Of a DNA stretch of 64,000 bases, positions 50,486-61,910 are shown piece after piece. The translations under genes were made by a program, and so were the position numbers. Source of the stretch: Anarhynchus alexandrinus (Eukaryota > Chordata > Aves > Charadriiformes > Charadriidae); NCBI GenBank assembly GCA_008711295.1, contig VUYV01000042.1, positions 798,719-862,718 of the forward strand, written 5' to 3'. Position 1 is the stretch's first letter; the number at the start of each line of letters is the position of its first letter. The notes beneath the pieces were generated by a model. That model did no database searches, was not told where the DNA came from, and saw only the letters and a program-made list of their open reading frames with translations.

Positions 50486-53159
50486 AATGCTAATACCCAT
50501 ATGGTAGTTTCTGGAAGTGTAATTTCCAGGCACTTCCAGTTCTTCTTGTGAATCATGTTCTTTCTTCCCTGTTCCCTATGCAATGACATTTCTATGTTCT
50601 TGTCCTGGCCTGCTGCTTCTGCCTCGTATGCAGCCTCTCACGCTCTAAAATTCTGAGTTTTGAGGATCGTGTAAACTGATTTATTCTGGTTTAAAACCTA
50701 CCATCAACAGGATTTTGTAGATTACGATTTCCAGTGGCAGTCTCAGGACTAATAAAAGTCTTACATTTGTGTATTAAACAGAGTTTTTAAGGATCCTTAA
50801 ACAGTTTCATCTTTTGCTTCTCTTTAAAGAAAGCAGTCATTGGAGGTAGCAAGACCAAAGGAACTATATGGGGCTTGGAGTACACAATTCTGCGTCCTTT
50901 CAGACGTATTTTCACTGTGCAGAAATGAAATCAGTCTCTTCCTCTATTTTTTAACACAGGTCACTTGAAAACAAATCCCATTGATTAGTCTGCCATGGCT
51001 TGACTTATAAAGTTGCAGCTATACTAGCTTGCCTGAAAACTGGCCCTCTGCTTCATCCTGAAAGAATACTCACCTCTCACTGTCTCAGACTTCTTTTAAA
51101 ACTGTGTGGGTCTGTCAAACAGGAGGGAAAAAAAGAAGGCTAAGTCCCTGCTGGGGAGTCCATCTGTCAGGTGGTGATGCTAAATTAACTTTCTATATAA
51201 AAGTAGAGCTTTTCTTCCCCAGTAAAGAGTAGTTGCTCTGGATTTTCAGACAAAATATAAAATTTATTTTCCTTTCTTTCTAATACTGGGACTAGCAGCT
51301 TTGTTATATTGTTATCTTTTGTTTTGTTTTAGATTATTCTTTTTTGTATTTTTAAGGTGCCTGTGTCGTTTTCAAAACCTGTGGGCAGACATACGACGCT
51401 TCAGAAGTCAGGCACCCAGTTCTGGATAGTGTGCTAAACTAGGCATCGATGCTCTAGATACATTGTATGCGGGACAGTAAAGCATTGACGTGCAGCTCCT
51501 CTGAATTTACAAGGAGCATCTGAGACTCTCTTTCCAGCAGAGCTTAGGTATCTCCCTAGAGCAGAGGTTACATTCCTCTAGGACCGAGTTTCAGTCCGGC
51601 AGAGTCCTGGCATCACTTCCAGCCCTGAAGTACCCAGCACCTCCCTGGGAGTGGGTTTCTGGCAGTTCTTACCCTTGCTCTCGTAGTTAATTGGTCTTTA
51701 ATTCAGTGATATTTCCATTTTAAAATAGGTGAAAGGCCCTGGGAGTTGATATTGACGAATAACTGCCTCATTTACTGAGCATTTCAAGATCTTAAGGATG
51801 TGAGGCTTACTTTTCCTGAATTTGTTTCCTGAACTTAGTTTTCTAAGTTTCACCTGCAGTACCACTGGTTGTCCAAAGGTTTTGCTGCACACCTGCCCAG
51901 ATGTTCTGAGAAAGGTAGATGAATCGTAGGCAATCTTTACCTGTGACTTTAGGCATCCACCTAACTAAAAAATTACTTTCAGTGTTTCACTTGTGTATAA
52001 TATGGATATCTATTTCAAAGCATTTCCTCTCCCCACTTTTATGACAGTTGGTCTTTTTATTATCTGAATTGTTATGCTACAGAGGTATTAATCTTTTTGC
52101 TACATCTGAAGAAAAACAGAAAAATTACATCTGAGTTGCATTTATTCCCATCAACATAGCTGCTTTCTTTTTCTAGAGGGAAAAATTGAACTTCCAGAGA
52201 TCTTGCTAGCCATAAAACTGCTGAAGCAAGGTCAGGCATTTCAATACGGAGATAAAATGTTAATAAATGGGGGCCATTGTCCCACACTTGAAAATTTATG
52301 CACTACATCAATATGGGATCATTCTCTTCTTGGTTAAATTCATCTAGTAATTTCTGACTGTATTCATTGCCTAAGGATATATTTCTTTACAGTTAAATAT
52401 CACTAGCTGTGCATTTTGATAGAAGAAATGCAGTCTACAATTTATAACCTACACAATAATAAGTGAATAGAAAGTTGCCCCTTGGAAGAAATGCTACAGA
52501 GTATATAAAAATACAACATTCTGTTCCAACTACTTATACTGAATAGTATTGGAAGAAACCCCAATTGGAATCCTAATGCCATTTCTAAGCTTCTTCATTC
52601 TTGCTGCTCTAAGAACATAAAAACAATGATGTATCAACAGTCAAGGCAATGCAAGATAAATACAGTGCTGCAAAAGCCTTGAGATTATCAAAGTAAATTT
52701 TGACAGCACACAATTCTTTATATTTTGCACATTTCTGGATACACTGTTGTAATAAATATCTTTCCTGTGGCACCAGTAATTAAAGGAACACACAAGTAAA
52801 ATGACCATTGCGCTCCCCCCTCCTCCTTTTTACTATTTAAATAGAAGTCTCTCCAGGGCCGTTGGAGCTTTGTATCCCCAACAACGCTCTCTCCAAGAAC
52901 TCTATGTGGTAAAAGAGTGAAAGACAGAAAAAAAATTGCTTTTCTTCCAAATGTGTATGTAGAAGTTATATTTTTAGAAAAGAAAGTTTCACTAAAAATA
53001 GAATTAAAGTACATTTTGATGGGTATTATATTTCATACAAGATGTAAAATAATTCTGGAATGTCTAGGAAAAAATTAAGAAATCATAGTGCAACAATTGA
53101 TTTGGGGAAGCTGTAGTGGGCAAACAATTTGGCAAGAGTTCCTAAAGACATGCTCACAA
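50486..53159. other. Non-coding stretch
   Basis: No supportable gene. 51360-51680 is richer in G+C but matches nothing I recognise. The minus frame of 98 aa at 52718-53014 lacks any known domain. Confidence 0.55.
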
Positions 53160-53750
53160 AGAACTACATATAGCAAAAAAGAGCTATAATGATCCTTGGC
53201 TACATGTCAGGGAAGTAACAAGAGGAAGATGTTTTCACCTCTTCCTACAGGAATAGAAATAGACCTATAGTGGAATACTACAATGGAATGAAAAGTTGGA
53301 AAATTGTGGAATATCAGAAACCTACAGAGACACAAAAAATACTTAATGTTAACTGAGAGCCTTTGCGAGATCAATGTATTTATCTCAACAAAAAGAGGAC
53401 TGAGGGGTTATTTTATCATAGTTTCTAAGTACCTTCACAGGGAGAAAGTACAGGATATTAAAGAACTGTTTAATCTAACAACAAACAACACAATGGGAAC
53501 AAAAGATGTAAGCATTCAGGCAGACAAAATGAAATTACTTATCAGACACATTTTTTTTTGCATGCAGGGTGACTATCCACTAAAGCAAAGCATGAAGGAG
53601 AGGGTAGATTCCCCATATCTCCATGTCAACAAAGCCAGACTGAACGCTTCTGTGGAAAATCCCAGTCAATGGGTGAAAGTTGTGGCCTTAAAATCAGAAT
53701 TACCCTATATGATCTGCCCTAATCATTTGTGTCCTTAAAAACAATCCTTC
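53160..53750 (+). mobile_element. Ancient CR1 3' half, plus strand
   Basis: The end of ORF2 plus the 3' UTR of an old amniote-type CR1. Recognisable blocks in order: an AAAAAGAGGACTGAGGGG block near 53389, AAGTACCTTCACAGGGAGAAA near 53427, a GAACTGTTTAATCTAAC block, a GGTAGATTCCCCATATCTCC block near 53602, TGGGTGAAAGTTGTGGCC near 53671, and a CTATATGATCTGCCCTAATC-type terminus near 53704-53735. The family terminus has TAGATGATCTAATGGTCCCTT-like sequence at that place. The 5' boundary is uncertain. Confidence 0.75.
53304..53738 (+). pseudogene. Fossil CR1 ORF2 C-terminus plus 3' UTR, open by chance
   Basis: A 144-codon ATG-started frame, the longest outside copy A. Around residues 19-48 it still follows the CR1 RT C-terminal pattern: L.E...F.S..K, then RGLRGYFIIVSKYLHRE, in the true coding frame. 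It then leaves the coding part and continues through former 3' UTR, where the DNA matches CR1 terminus blocks. The frame is therefore a mix of fossil coding and read-through non-coding sequence, not a host gene. No splice structure or upstream context supports expression. Confidence 0.7.
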
Positions 53751-54175
53751 TTTCTCATTTGCAGTTCTACCTTGCCTTATATAATACTATTTTTTCCCTT
53801 TACTTTTAATGAATTTCTTTTAAATACTGTTGCTATTCAAATCAACAATGTAGATGCACAAACAAGGATGGAAAATGTTTTCGTATGTATCCTCTAATTT
53901 GGATAAGTAGATATGTGGATAAATGTAGACACTTAAAAACTGAGATAGACTAAGGAAGTTTAACCAAAAACATGTGAGGACGTGATTGGCAGACTCAGGT
54001 GGACTACACAGAACAATACAGGTTAGCACTTAAAAAAAAAAAAAAGTTCTTCTGATAATTTGATCTCACTGTTTTCTGTAGAAAGTACTCAAGTCCAGGT
54101 GATGACACTCTGTAGCTGTCGCAGCTGACCTTCTCTCAGGTCAATACATATTTGTAACCTCATGTGATTGCATGA
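53751..54175. other. Non-coding stretch
   Basis: AT-rich sequence with a run of about fourteen A near 54032-54045. Its last ~40 bases may already belong to the following CR1 piece. Confidence 0.5.
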
Positions 54176-54437
54176 AGGGAGCCTATTGATGCCAATGCCT
54201 TCTTACTCCAGCTACATGAGGCATTGTGCTCGCAGGCTCTTGTCCTGCCGGGGGACTTCAAGCAGCCCAACAGCTGTTGGAGAAATAGCACGGTGAGCTG
54301 TAGGCTATACAGGAGACTATTGGAGCATGCTTTAACTTTTGGTCAGCCCTGAAGTGTTCAGGCAGTTGGACTAGATCATCATTGTAGGTCCCTTCCAACT
54401 GAAATAGTCTATTCTATTCTATTCTATTCTATTCTAT
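54176..54437 (+). mobile_element. Chimeric/internally deleted CR1: endonuclease segment joined to 3' terminus
   Basis: Codons from 54176 stay open for 56 residues and match the CR1 endonuclease region. The LQLHEA..SQALVLPGDF block contains the GDF signature of the APE-like endonuclease, followed by C-W and CRLYRRLLE. At about 54346 the frame ends in TGA. The DNA continues immediately with the extreme CR1 3' terminus: a CAGTTGGACTAGATCATCAT block, TAGGTCCCTTCCAACTGAAA and a pentamer ATTCT tail. In an intact CR1 these parts are roughly 2.5-3 kb apart, so the RT and most of the 3' UTR are missing. The cause could be deletion after insertion, deletion within the source copy, or a template jump during reverse transcription. 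Confidence 0.8.
54411..54435 (+). repeat. (ATTCT)5 CR1 tail microsatellite
   Basis: Five perfect ATTCT units end the CR1 at 54437. CR1 elements lack poly(A) tails and end in short tandem repeats like this one, which are thought to guide target-primed reverse transcription. Confidence 0.9.
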
Positions 54438-57400
54438 GGACTTCACAAATCCATCCTTAGCTCACTGAGGCAATCTGCATTCCTAACAGGAACAGATGTG
54501 AAAAGCCCCATGAATTACTGTCATCTGAGCTGATTTCCCACAACTCGGTCTCCAAGGACAACCTGTGCACTAGTTCTGCGTTGATATCATATATGAATTT
54601 CAGAGCAAGCCCATCACCTAAGGGTTACTTTCAACTTCCAAATACAGGTGTCACAAGTAACCTTCTTCCCATACCTGTATGCCAAGTCAATCAGTCTGAG
54701 AAATCAGACCTTCTTGCAGAACCACTTGATGTCTCAAACAATGAGCTTTCTACATTTGCATGAATCACTTGAATTCTTCTTGTGAACATGCAACAATACG
54801 CTCATGCAGGCTTAAATACCTGCTTTTACAGGATCTTGATCTCAAAATATGACTGACTGACACAGAGCACTTACTGCTTATAATGGTAGCAAACTTGTGC
54901 TAGCCTTCCAGTGCTCATGACGTTCAAAGGTAGACCCATCCTAAACAATTCCTTTCATCCTTAACTCTTGCCCACCTGCTTCCTCAGCATCTCTTTTCCT
55001 AACTGCCTACAGAGACCCTATTTTAAAATTCAAATGATCATGTCACTGGAAACACCTTTACTTCTCTGACACCTCTAAATATTTTTCTTTATTTTTTGCC
55101 ACAGACCCTGGAGCACCATCCCATTCCTGCCCTTGATCCCATCCTCTTCCCTGCTCCCCACCCTGGCTCTTTTTTTAATGTTATCTTCTGTTCTTGTCTT
55201 TCCCCACCTCCACAGATGCCTCTAAAGGTGTCTCCACTACTTTTGCTTGGCTGTGGAAAGTTTGTATTTCCAGTTGCTTACAAAGTATTTGAAAATATAC
55301 TTGTGTTTTCATTAATTAAAGGCCCTAAAATATCCCAAATTATGCCTTAGAGAATATGGCAGCAAAGAACATTTTCTAAAGTACTGGGCTTTTGTCACTG
55401 ATGGAAAGCCATCCGTTTAGCTGAAATGAAAGGGACATAGGGCAGGTGTCTGGAATCACAGCTCTGTGTCTTGTCAATCAGATGATGCTACTACTATTAA
55501 ATAAGCTAATAGACTCCTTCAGGAAGGAATGAAGGCCTTTTTTTTTTTGTTGTTGTATTTATGGTATCTGCACATTGTGGTATCTCCCTATGGCAGCAGT
55601 TTCCACGCTTGCCAGCAGCTACACAGAAAAAGAGAGACTGTGTCTGCTTCTAAATGTCATACCTTCACTGTGTGAGCAACCCATAATGACACCAAGGCTA
55701 TTTAAATTTAGACCAGAGCTGTCTATTAGATGGCAGACAGTAATACCTTTTAACAGTACCGCAGTGCAGAAAACTCAGTCAGCACCTAAATCATGTGAGA
55801 CATTTCTCCCAACAGTAGTATTCTGGTGATTACACATAGCTATTTTTAAAGAAAATGTAGGACATTGTACTGGATTTCCTTTCTGTGTTCCTAAAAACCT
55901 TCCTGTTAAACAGCTTCTCAACATCTTCACCATCTAATTTGAGGCATGAAGAGCTTATTATATTAACTAAGACAAAATTATGGTTAATAGTTCTTTGTGT
56001 CAGTCAAAGGGAGGTAACACAAACAAAAAGCTCCAGATGCCCAGCAGCTCTTCATATTAGACTAGCAAACACACCTAATTCTTAATTTTCCTCAGCTGCT
56101 GTTAATATTCCATCGTAATACCTGATCATCTCACTCCTCAGACACAAGCACTTCTGGTTTATTTCTTACTGTCCTCATTTGTCCCAGTCTCAGCTGCCAG
56201 TTTGTGGATGTGTACCTTTCACCTCTTGGCTGTGACATTCAGTCCCATCAGCTACGTGTATTGTTTCCACATGTATTTAATCTTCAGGATGGAAGAGACT
56301 GTAGCTTTGCCCTCTGATCACGTTGTCATTGCAGTCTTTACTGTAAGTGTTTTAACCTATCATGAGCCCTTTGGAGTCAGTGGATCAGAGGAGTAACAGG
56401 ATGAAAGCCTTGTTCAACCTCCTATCAACCAGTGACTGTGCAGGACAGTGTTTCCTACCTGTCCTTTATTATTTCTGAGCTTTAAAAAAGCCAGGAAACT
56501 TCTGCTGTCTGATGCAGCCATATTGCAAATCATAGGTTGTACCATCTGAACAGTCTTTCAGTCATTTAATTAGGCTGGGAGTATCCATGACTGATTTTCT
56601 TGTTCTAAAATAATTCAAAGTCAAGCATTTGTCTGCTTGCAGAAGGAGATCACTCAATACCTATTTTGGGATGCCATGTGTTGAAGACAGAACACTCCAT
56701 TTAGCAATGGCAGAATGGACTGACGTGTCAGGGAGAGACTAAAGTTTTGGAAAGTAGAAAAGAAAATCCTTAAAGGGTGTTTATGTGCCAAAGTAAAAAC
56801 AAAACCAAAACCAACCAACCAAAGAAACCCAACCAACCAGAGAAAAAAACCCTACAGCTATCTTGTGTAATTGGACAGATAAGGACCTTTTGAGTCCATA
56901 AAGATCTCATGCAGAAATTGTTCTGTATGCTGTGTCACACTAGACCAGTACATCTGTCCATCTCAAGATTTGTTTTTCTGGTAGTTTTATGTGATTTCTG
57001 TGAAAACTATTTATTGCCAGCAACAATTGATCAGACTTCAACAAATTTTATTATAAAGTCATAGTAGGTTTCATAGCCAAATAAAGTTGATGCCAGGGTT
57101 TCTCAACATGACCATCTTACACCTTTATTTATAGAATAGATCTGAAATAAATACAGGGATTGATTCAGTGACATAGATTACTTTTTCTGAAGGAGTTTTA
57201 TTGTTGGATTCCTGTGTTACTCTGGATGATTTTATTTGCAATTAAAGTTTCTGGATTATGTGAAATTTCAAATTGATTTCTGCAAATGAAATATCTAAAA
57301 TAGCAGTTAGATGTTCTTCCAAGATTTTGTAAGATTACCATCTACATTGTGCGTGATCTAACACATAGGCATATTTATGAAATAACTTTGTGGCAAACCC

Positions 57401-60250
57401 AAGTGTTGGTAGACTCTGTAATTTGTGCATCATTTTCTTTTCTCTCTGTCAGAGCACAAAAGATGTATGAATCAAAGCTTCCACTTGGAGACAGGCTCTT
57501 AAATCATATTTGAGCTTGTTTGCTTGAGTGGTGACTGGCTTAGTAGGAACATTAAATGTGAGCACTGGGGCATGTCAGAGTGTTGTCTTTATTTTCTGCA
57601 ATACTTTGTTGTTTGTTTTTTTTTTTCATGACTGTTGCAAAGTTGTGATCTCATGAAACAATTATTTCAGATGAGCAGTTAGAACTGTTTTGCCCGTGCA
57701 GTGCTGTACAGCAAGTTCTCAAGGACCTTTTACACATTCCTGGGAGAGTTTTCATGTCAGCTACAGCTTCAATATGTTCTTAAATGGCTTGATGAATAAA
57801 TGTGTCCTATGTATCTGAATGCTTTTGTCATGGATGGGATCTTTTGAGAATGAACTTGGTATATCATCCTGATGTCCTTGTCACCATTTCCCTCAGTGTC
57901 TGTGTTCATCTGGGGCTGACATAACCATTATCATGTCATCATGTGGCTGTTCGATATATCTGCAAGTATTTCTTTGCTCTTTTATTAAAACGTTCCCTAT
58001 ATCAGTTTATTGCAAGAGGTAAATGGATAATCTTACAGTGCCTGTATGGTGTTTGAAACTGCTCAGTTCAGCTGATTGATTATGTAATCTGGCTTGCCAG
58101 GACCTGTCCTTGTTCTCAGTAAAAAAGTTTTTATCAGCTTGTTGGTGATGTGGATCAACTAGAGTGCAGATAGGATGATGCTACCTCAGGATAAACCTGA
58201 TATTCTCTTGCGAATGCTTGTTAGTATGGGATTTCTTATCTGCCATTTCTCTTCCTAATTTTCATGAAATTGTTAACCCATGTGTTTGCAGTTTTTGTAA
58301 CACCTTTTTTGGGAATTCTAATTGGAGTTTCTTCACTATTTTCTTCTTAGGCTGCTTTCAGCAGGAACACTAAACATGAGCACATTCTTGGCATTTCGAA
58401 ACTCAGCACTTTTTTCTACATTTCAGCCTTGTTACACGTTTTATCTGCTCTTCTTCTAGGTCTAGATGAGAAAAGGACCCGATTTTGGTCAAACACAATA
58501 CTTTCCTTGCATTACAGTGGTCCCTAACTATTAGGATTTCATTCTAAGTGGAATATATTCAGTTGGTTTCTAATAAAATGAGTTAATACTTCCAGGACTC
58601 CCTTCCCAACTGTGTGCAATAAAAGAGATACTTGTAGGTCCTCTTCTCTGATATCTTCCCCCAAGGCATTCACACAGATGTGGAAGCCTTGTTTCTATTA
58701 TTTCCAATCCTCAGCAAGTTCACTGAGATAAAGATAAGTATGTTTTCTAGGTACTCTTCATTTTTCTTTCGACTTTCATATACTGACAGGTTTTCAAATA
58801 ACACAGCAAATCCTTGCTTTGTGTGGGCTGTGGTCGTTTCTGACAACATGTTGTGCTGTCCTTTTTATACATCAGGAAGCCAGATTGTGACCAAGGATAT
58901 CAAATTTAAAGTAGAGCTCCGTCTATTAGGCACAAAGCACAATAGCTTCATCAGACACACCTAGTCCAAGATCCCTCTGGTAATTAGTTATAATTATTTT
59001 TAAATATAATTTGAAGAGATGTAACATCTGTAATTCTGAGTTAGTTGTCCCTTGAATTCAAGCCTAGGAGGCCTATGTCTAAAGAGGCCTTTGGTGAGTA
59101 TGAAGTTTGTGACCTTTTATATAGAATATAGTTAGAATATTCTTGTTCACTATCAGAATAATATTCTAAAGATCTCTGTGCATGTCTTTAGTGATAATCC
59201 CTACAACACGTGAAGCTTTGTGACTTTGAAAAGTACAGCTTGTTTTTAAAGAACATATTTTGCCAGTGGGAAGCTATTCTACAAAAAACTACCAACATAC
59301 TAGATAGGTTTAGTTATTTTTGCTCATATTTATACAGGTTTAAAATCCTTTAAAAAGAAAACCAACAGGCAAATGAAAGCCAAGAAACTATCTCTGAAAT
59401 CTGGAAAATGAAACAGCCTGTGAATCTGCTTTTAAGGGTGGTATTTAGGATACCATTTTATTCCATTTATTTCTTTCTTCTTTTTTGCACCAGTCACAAA
59501 AAAGAGCAATGTCAAGAGAAAATCCCCACACAATTTAAGGTGTAAAAGTACCAAATTATTTAACAAAAGCAATACCTCTATTGTTGCTTTGATATGGATC
59601 TATACCTCCATCTTCTGATATTTCTTCTTACATTAGCCTTTTGTCTCTGATGCATTTTAGAGTATAAAATTTTTACTGTACATTTTGCTATACATGGTGG
59701 ACAAAAGTATTACGTACTTCAGCCTTTACTTAGCCTCTGCATAGTAACCTCTCTGAGGAGAATCTTACTGTTTATTTCCAGTAAATCATTGTTCTTGTTG
59801 ATGTGATGTCATTTTTACTGGAAGGGCTGATTTTTGGGGGATTTCTTTAAGACACAATTTTTTTAAAGATGATCTGTGACCATTTAAAATAAAGGGTCAT
59901 TAACTCAAGACTTTTTTTGGCCTGCTGCAGTCTCTGCTGAGACTGTATATTAAAGAAAAGAGGTCTTGTCTTCTATCAGTATGAGCCTTTTTAAAACATC
60001 GCATCCTTCCCTTAAGCTCTCAGATCTGCTCTTACATGTTTTCTTAATAAAAGTTAATGTTTCAGGGATTTCCAAAATTCTTTATTTTGCATGCTACCAC
60101 CTAAAATAGAAGCAGGTCTTCTGAGCACAGGGAGTCACCAGTAGAGAAAACATGTGAGGGATCATGTTCCTAAATGTGCTATATAGAGTAACACGTGATT
60201 TTGTTGTACAGTGATGTTATTAAATGAGTTATAAAATCAAGTTAACATGA
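54438..60250. other. Non-coding stretch
   Basis: About 5.8 kb with no supportable gene. 55096-55350 is C-rich at its start and has an 84-aa plus frame without known features. An AACC-rich simple sequence lies at 56796-56839. The frame at 58680-58964 (94 aa) has no recognisable domain. No repeat family was recognised. Confidence 0.55.
56796..56839. repeat. (AACC)n-like simple repeat
   Basis: Interrupted AACCAACC/CAAAACC units. Similar but shorter tracts occur near 21775 and 34615. Low complexity only. Confidence 0.7.
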
Positions 60251-61910
60251 ATATAAGAGTAGCATGCTGGTTCAGACAAAAGATCTAGTGGAGATAGGTA
60301 AGTCTCCAGGAAGTGGACACCTAAGGAAGAATAAGAGGACAAACATATAGGGTAATAGTCCCTAAAACCCTCCAACTATTCTCAGGTGCAGAGGATTCCT
60401 GAGTCTCTTGCAGTTTCTCTTGGTGGCCTCCCATGAATGCCTCTTCTAAGAAATTGTCTAGTCATCCTTTTAACTCAGAGAAATCATTTGCATCCACAAA
60501 ATCCTTTGGCAAGGAGTACATCAGTTTTACCTGCTGGGTGAGGAACTACCTTCTTTCCTAACAGAGAACATTTGGGATAACAAGAATATTGCATATTGAA
60601 CTGATTTTTATTTATTTTTTTTATTTAGTGCTATGCAGCACTTAGCTGATGCTTTTACAGAATGGTTTATAATAACTGCAAAGTCTTGATTCTGAGTGCT
60701 CTTGGTCATCTGAGAACCTCTCATTGTGCATGTGAATCTAGGATTGCTTTTCCCTATGTGTGTCAATTTACACCTACCTGCACTGAATGTCATCTGCCAC
60801 TGTATATCTTGTTACTCAGTTTGTAAGATACTTCACAATATGTCATCATCCTTAGTATCTTGAATTACTTTGCATCATCAGAAGCACAGTCACTTCTTCA
60901 GTGTCCTTACCGGGCTATTTATGAAGGTGTTGAATAGCACAGCACTCAACCACTGATATCTCTGCACCACAGGAGTTAACATTTCACTCCTGCTTTCCAT
61001 TTCTGATCTCTTAACTATTTATTCATTGCATTTGTCCATGTAAGGATCCCCTGCACTGATGTGATGGCTGCTGGTTTCCCTTAAGAGTCGGCAGCAAAGA
61101 TCATTGTGAAAAGTCTTTTGGAAATCCAGACAGGCTATATTAACTTAATCACCGTTATCTCTGTGATTGTTGACTTTGTCAAAGAGTATCAGTATATTTC
61201 TGGCACAGAACTTCTTTTCACAGAAGTCTCTGGATTTCATTTTCACAAACTCATTTAACAGAGACATTCAGTAATTCATGCTTTCCTATGCTCTTTACTG
61301 ATTTGCTTGGTATGGAAGATTTTTGGTGGTGTTTTTTTGGTTTATTTTTGAAGATCACCGTGATGACTGCTACCCTCTAGCCTTCATGTATTGAGCTTTA
61401 AATAAGGGGTTACATGTTATATTTAGTAATTAATCTATTTTATCTTTGAGTTCATTTGAACTCTTAGGTGAATACCACCTCAGTCTGGTGAGTTTCTGAC
61501 ATTCATTGTGTCCCTTTGTGTATAACCACATTAGTTGAACTGCAGGTATAACCTCTCTTGAGTGCCTCCATCCCCAAACCTGTCAAAGGATTCCAGATGG
61601 GAACCTCCTTTGGTCTCTTTACAGTGAACATCAGTTAAAATTATATATTCAGCTTCTGCTAAATTATTTTGTCCTTTATATCTCAACGAGCCGTATACGT
61701 CAGTACAGAATCCCTATTTCACCCTTTGTTCCTAAAGGATTGGAAGAAGAGTATGAAAGGATATTGATTAATTTTGCTAGCTGACTTCAGAACATTTTTT
61801 TTTGGTCTGCCTGAGTATTACAATAATTATAAGAGTTTATAATCTGTAAGCTGTTAATGTGTACTTGGTTGATTTTTTTTTTGTCTTGGCTTTTCTTCAT
61901 AATCATATGA
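60251..61910 (-). mobile_element. Long ancient CR1 LINE, minus strand
   Basis: About 1.65 kb, highly diverged, but with blocks in the right order for an old amniote CR1 read backwards. The 3' end is near 60260-60300 (GCATGCTGGTTCAGACAAAA, AGATCTAGTGG), followed by GCATCCACAAAATCCTTTGG near 60491. CACTGAATGTCATCTGCCAC near 60781 and ATGAAGGTGTTGAATAGCAC near 60921 correspond to the RT region around the catalytic motif. Then come TTTTGGAAATCCAGACAGGC near 61117 (motif A region), GAACTCTTAGGTGAATACCA near 61459 (pre-RT), and TTTTGGTCTGCCTGAGTATT near 61800. No usable reading frame survives. The 60608-60793 frame has no coding significance. Confidence 0.7.
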
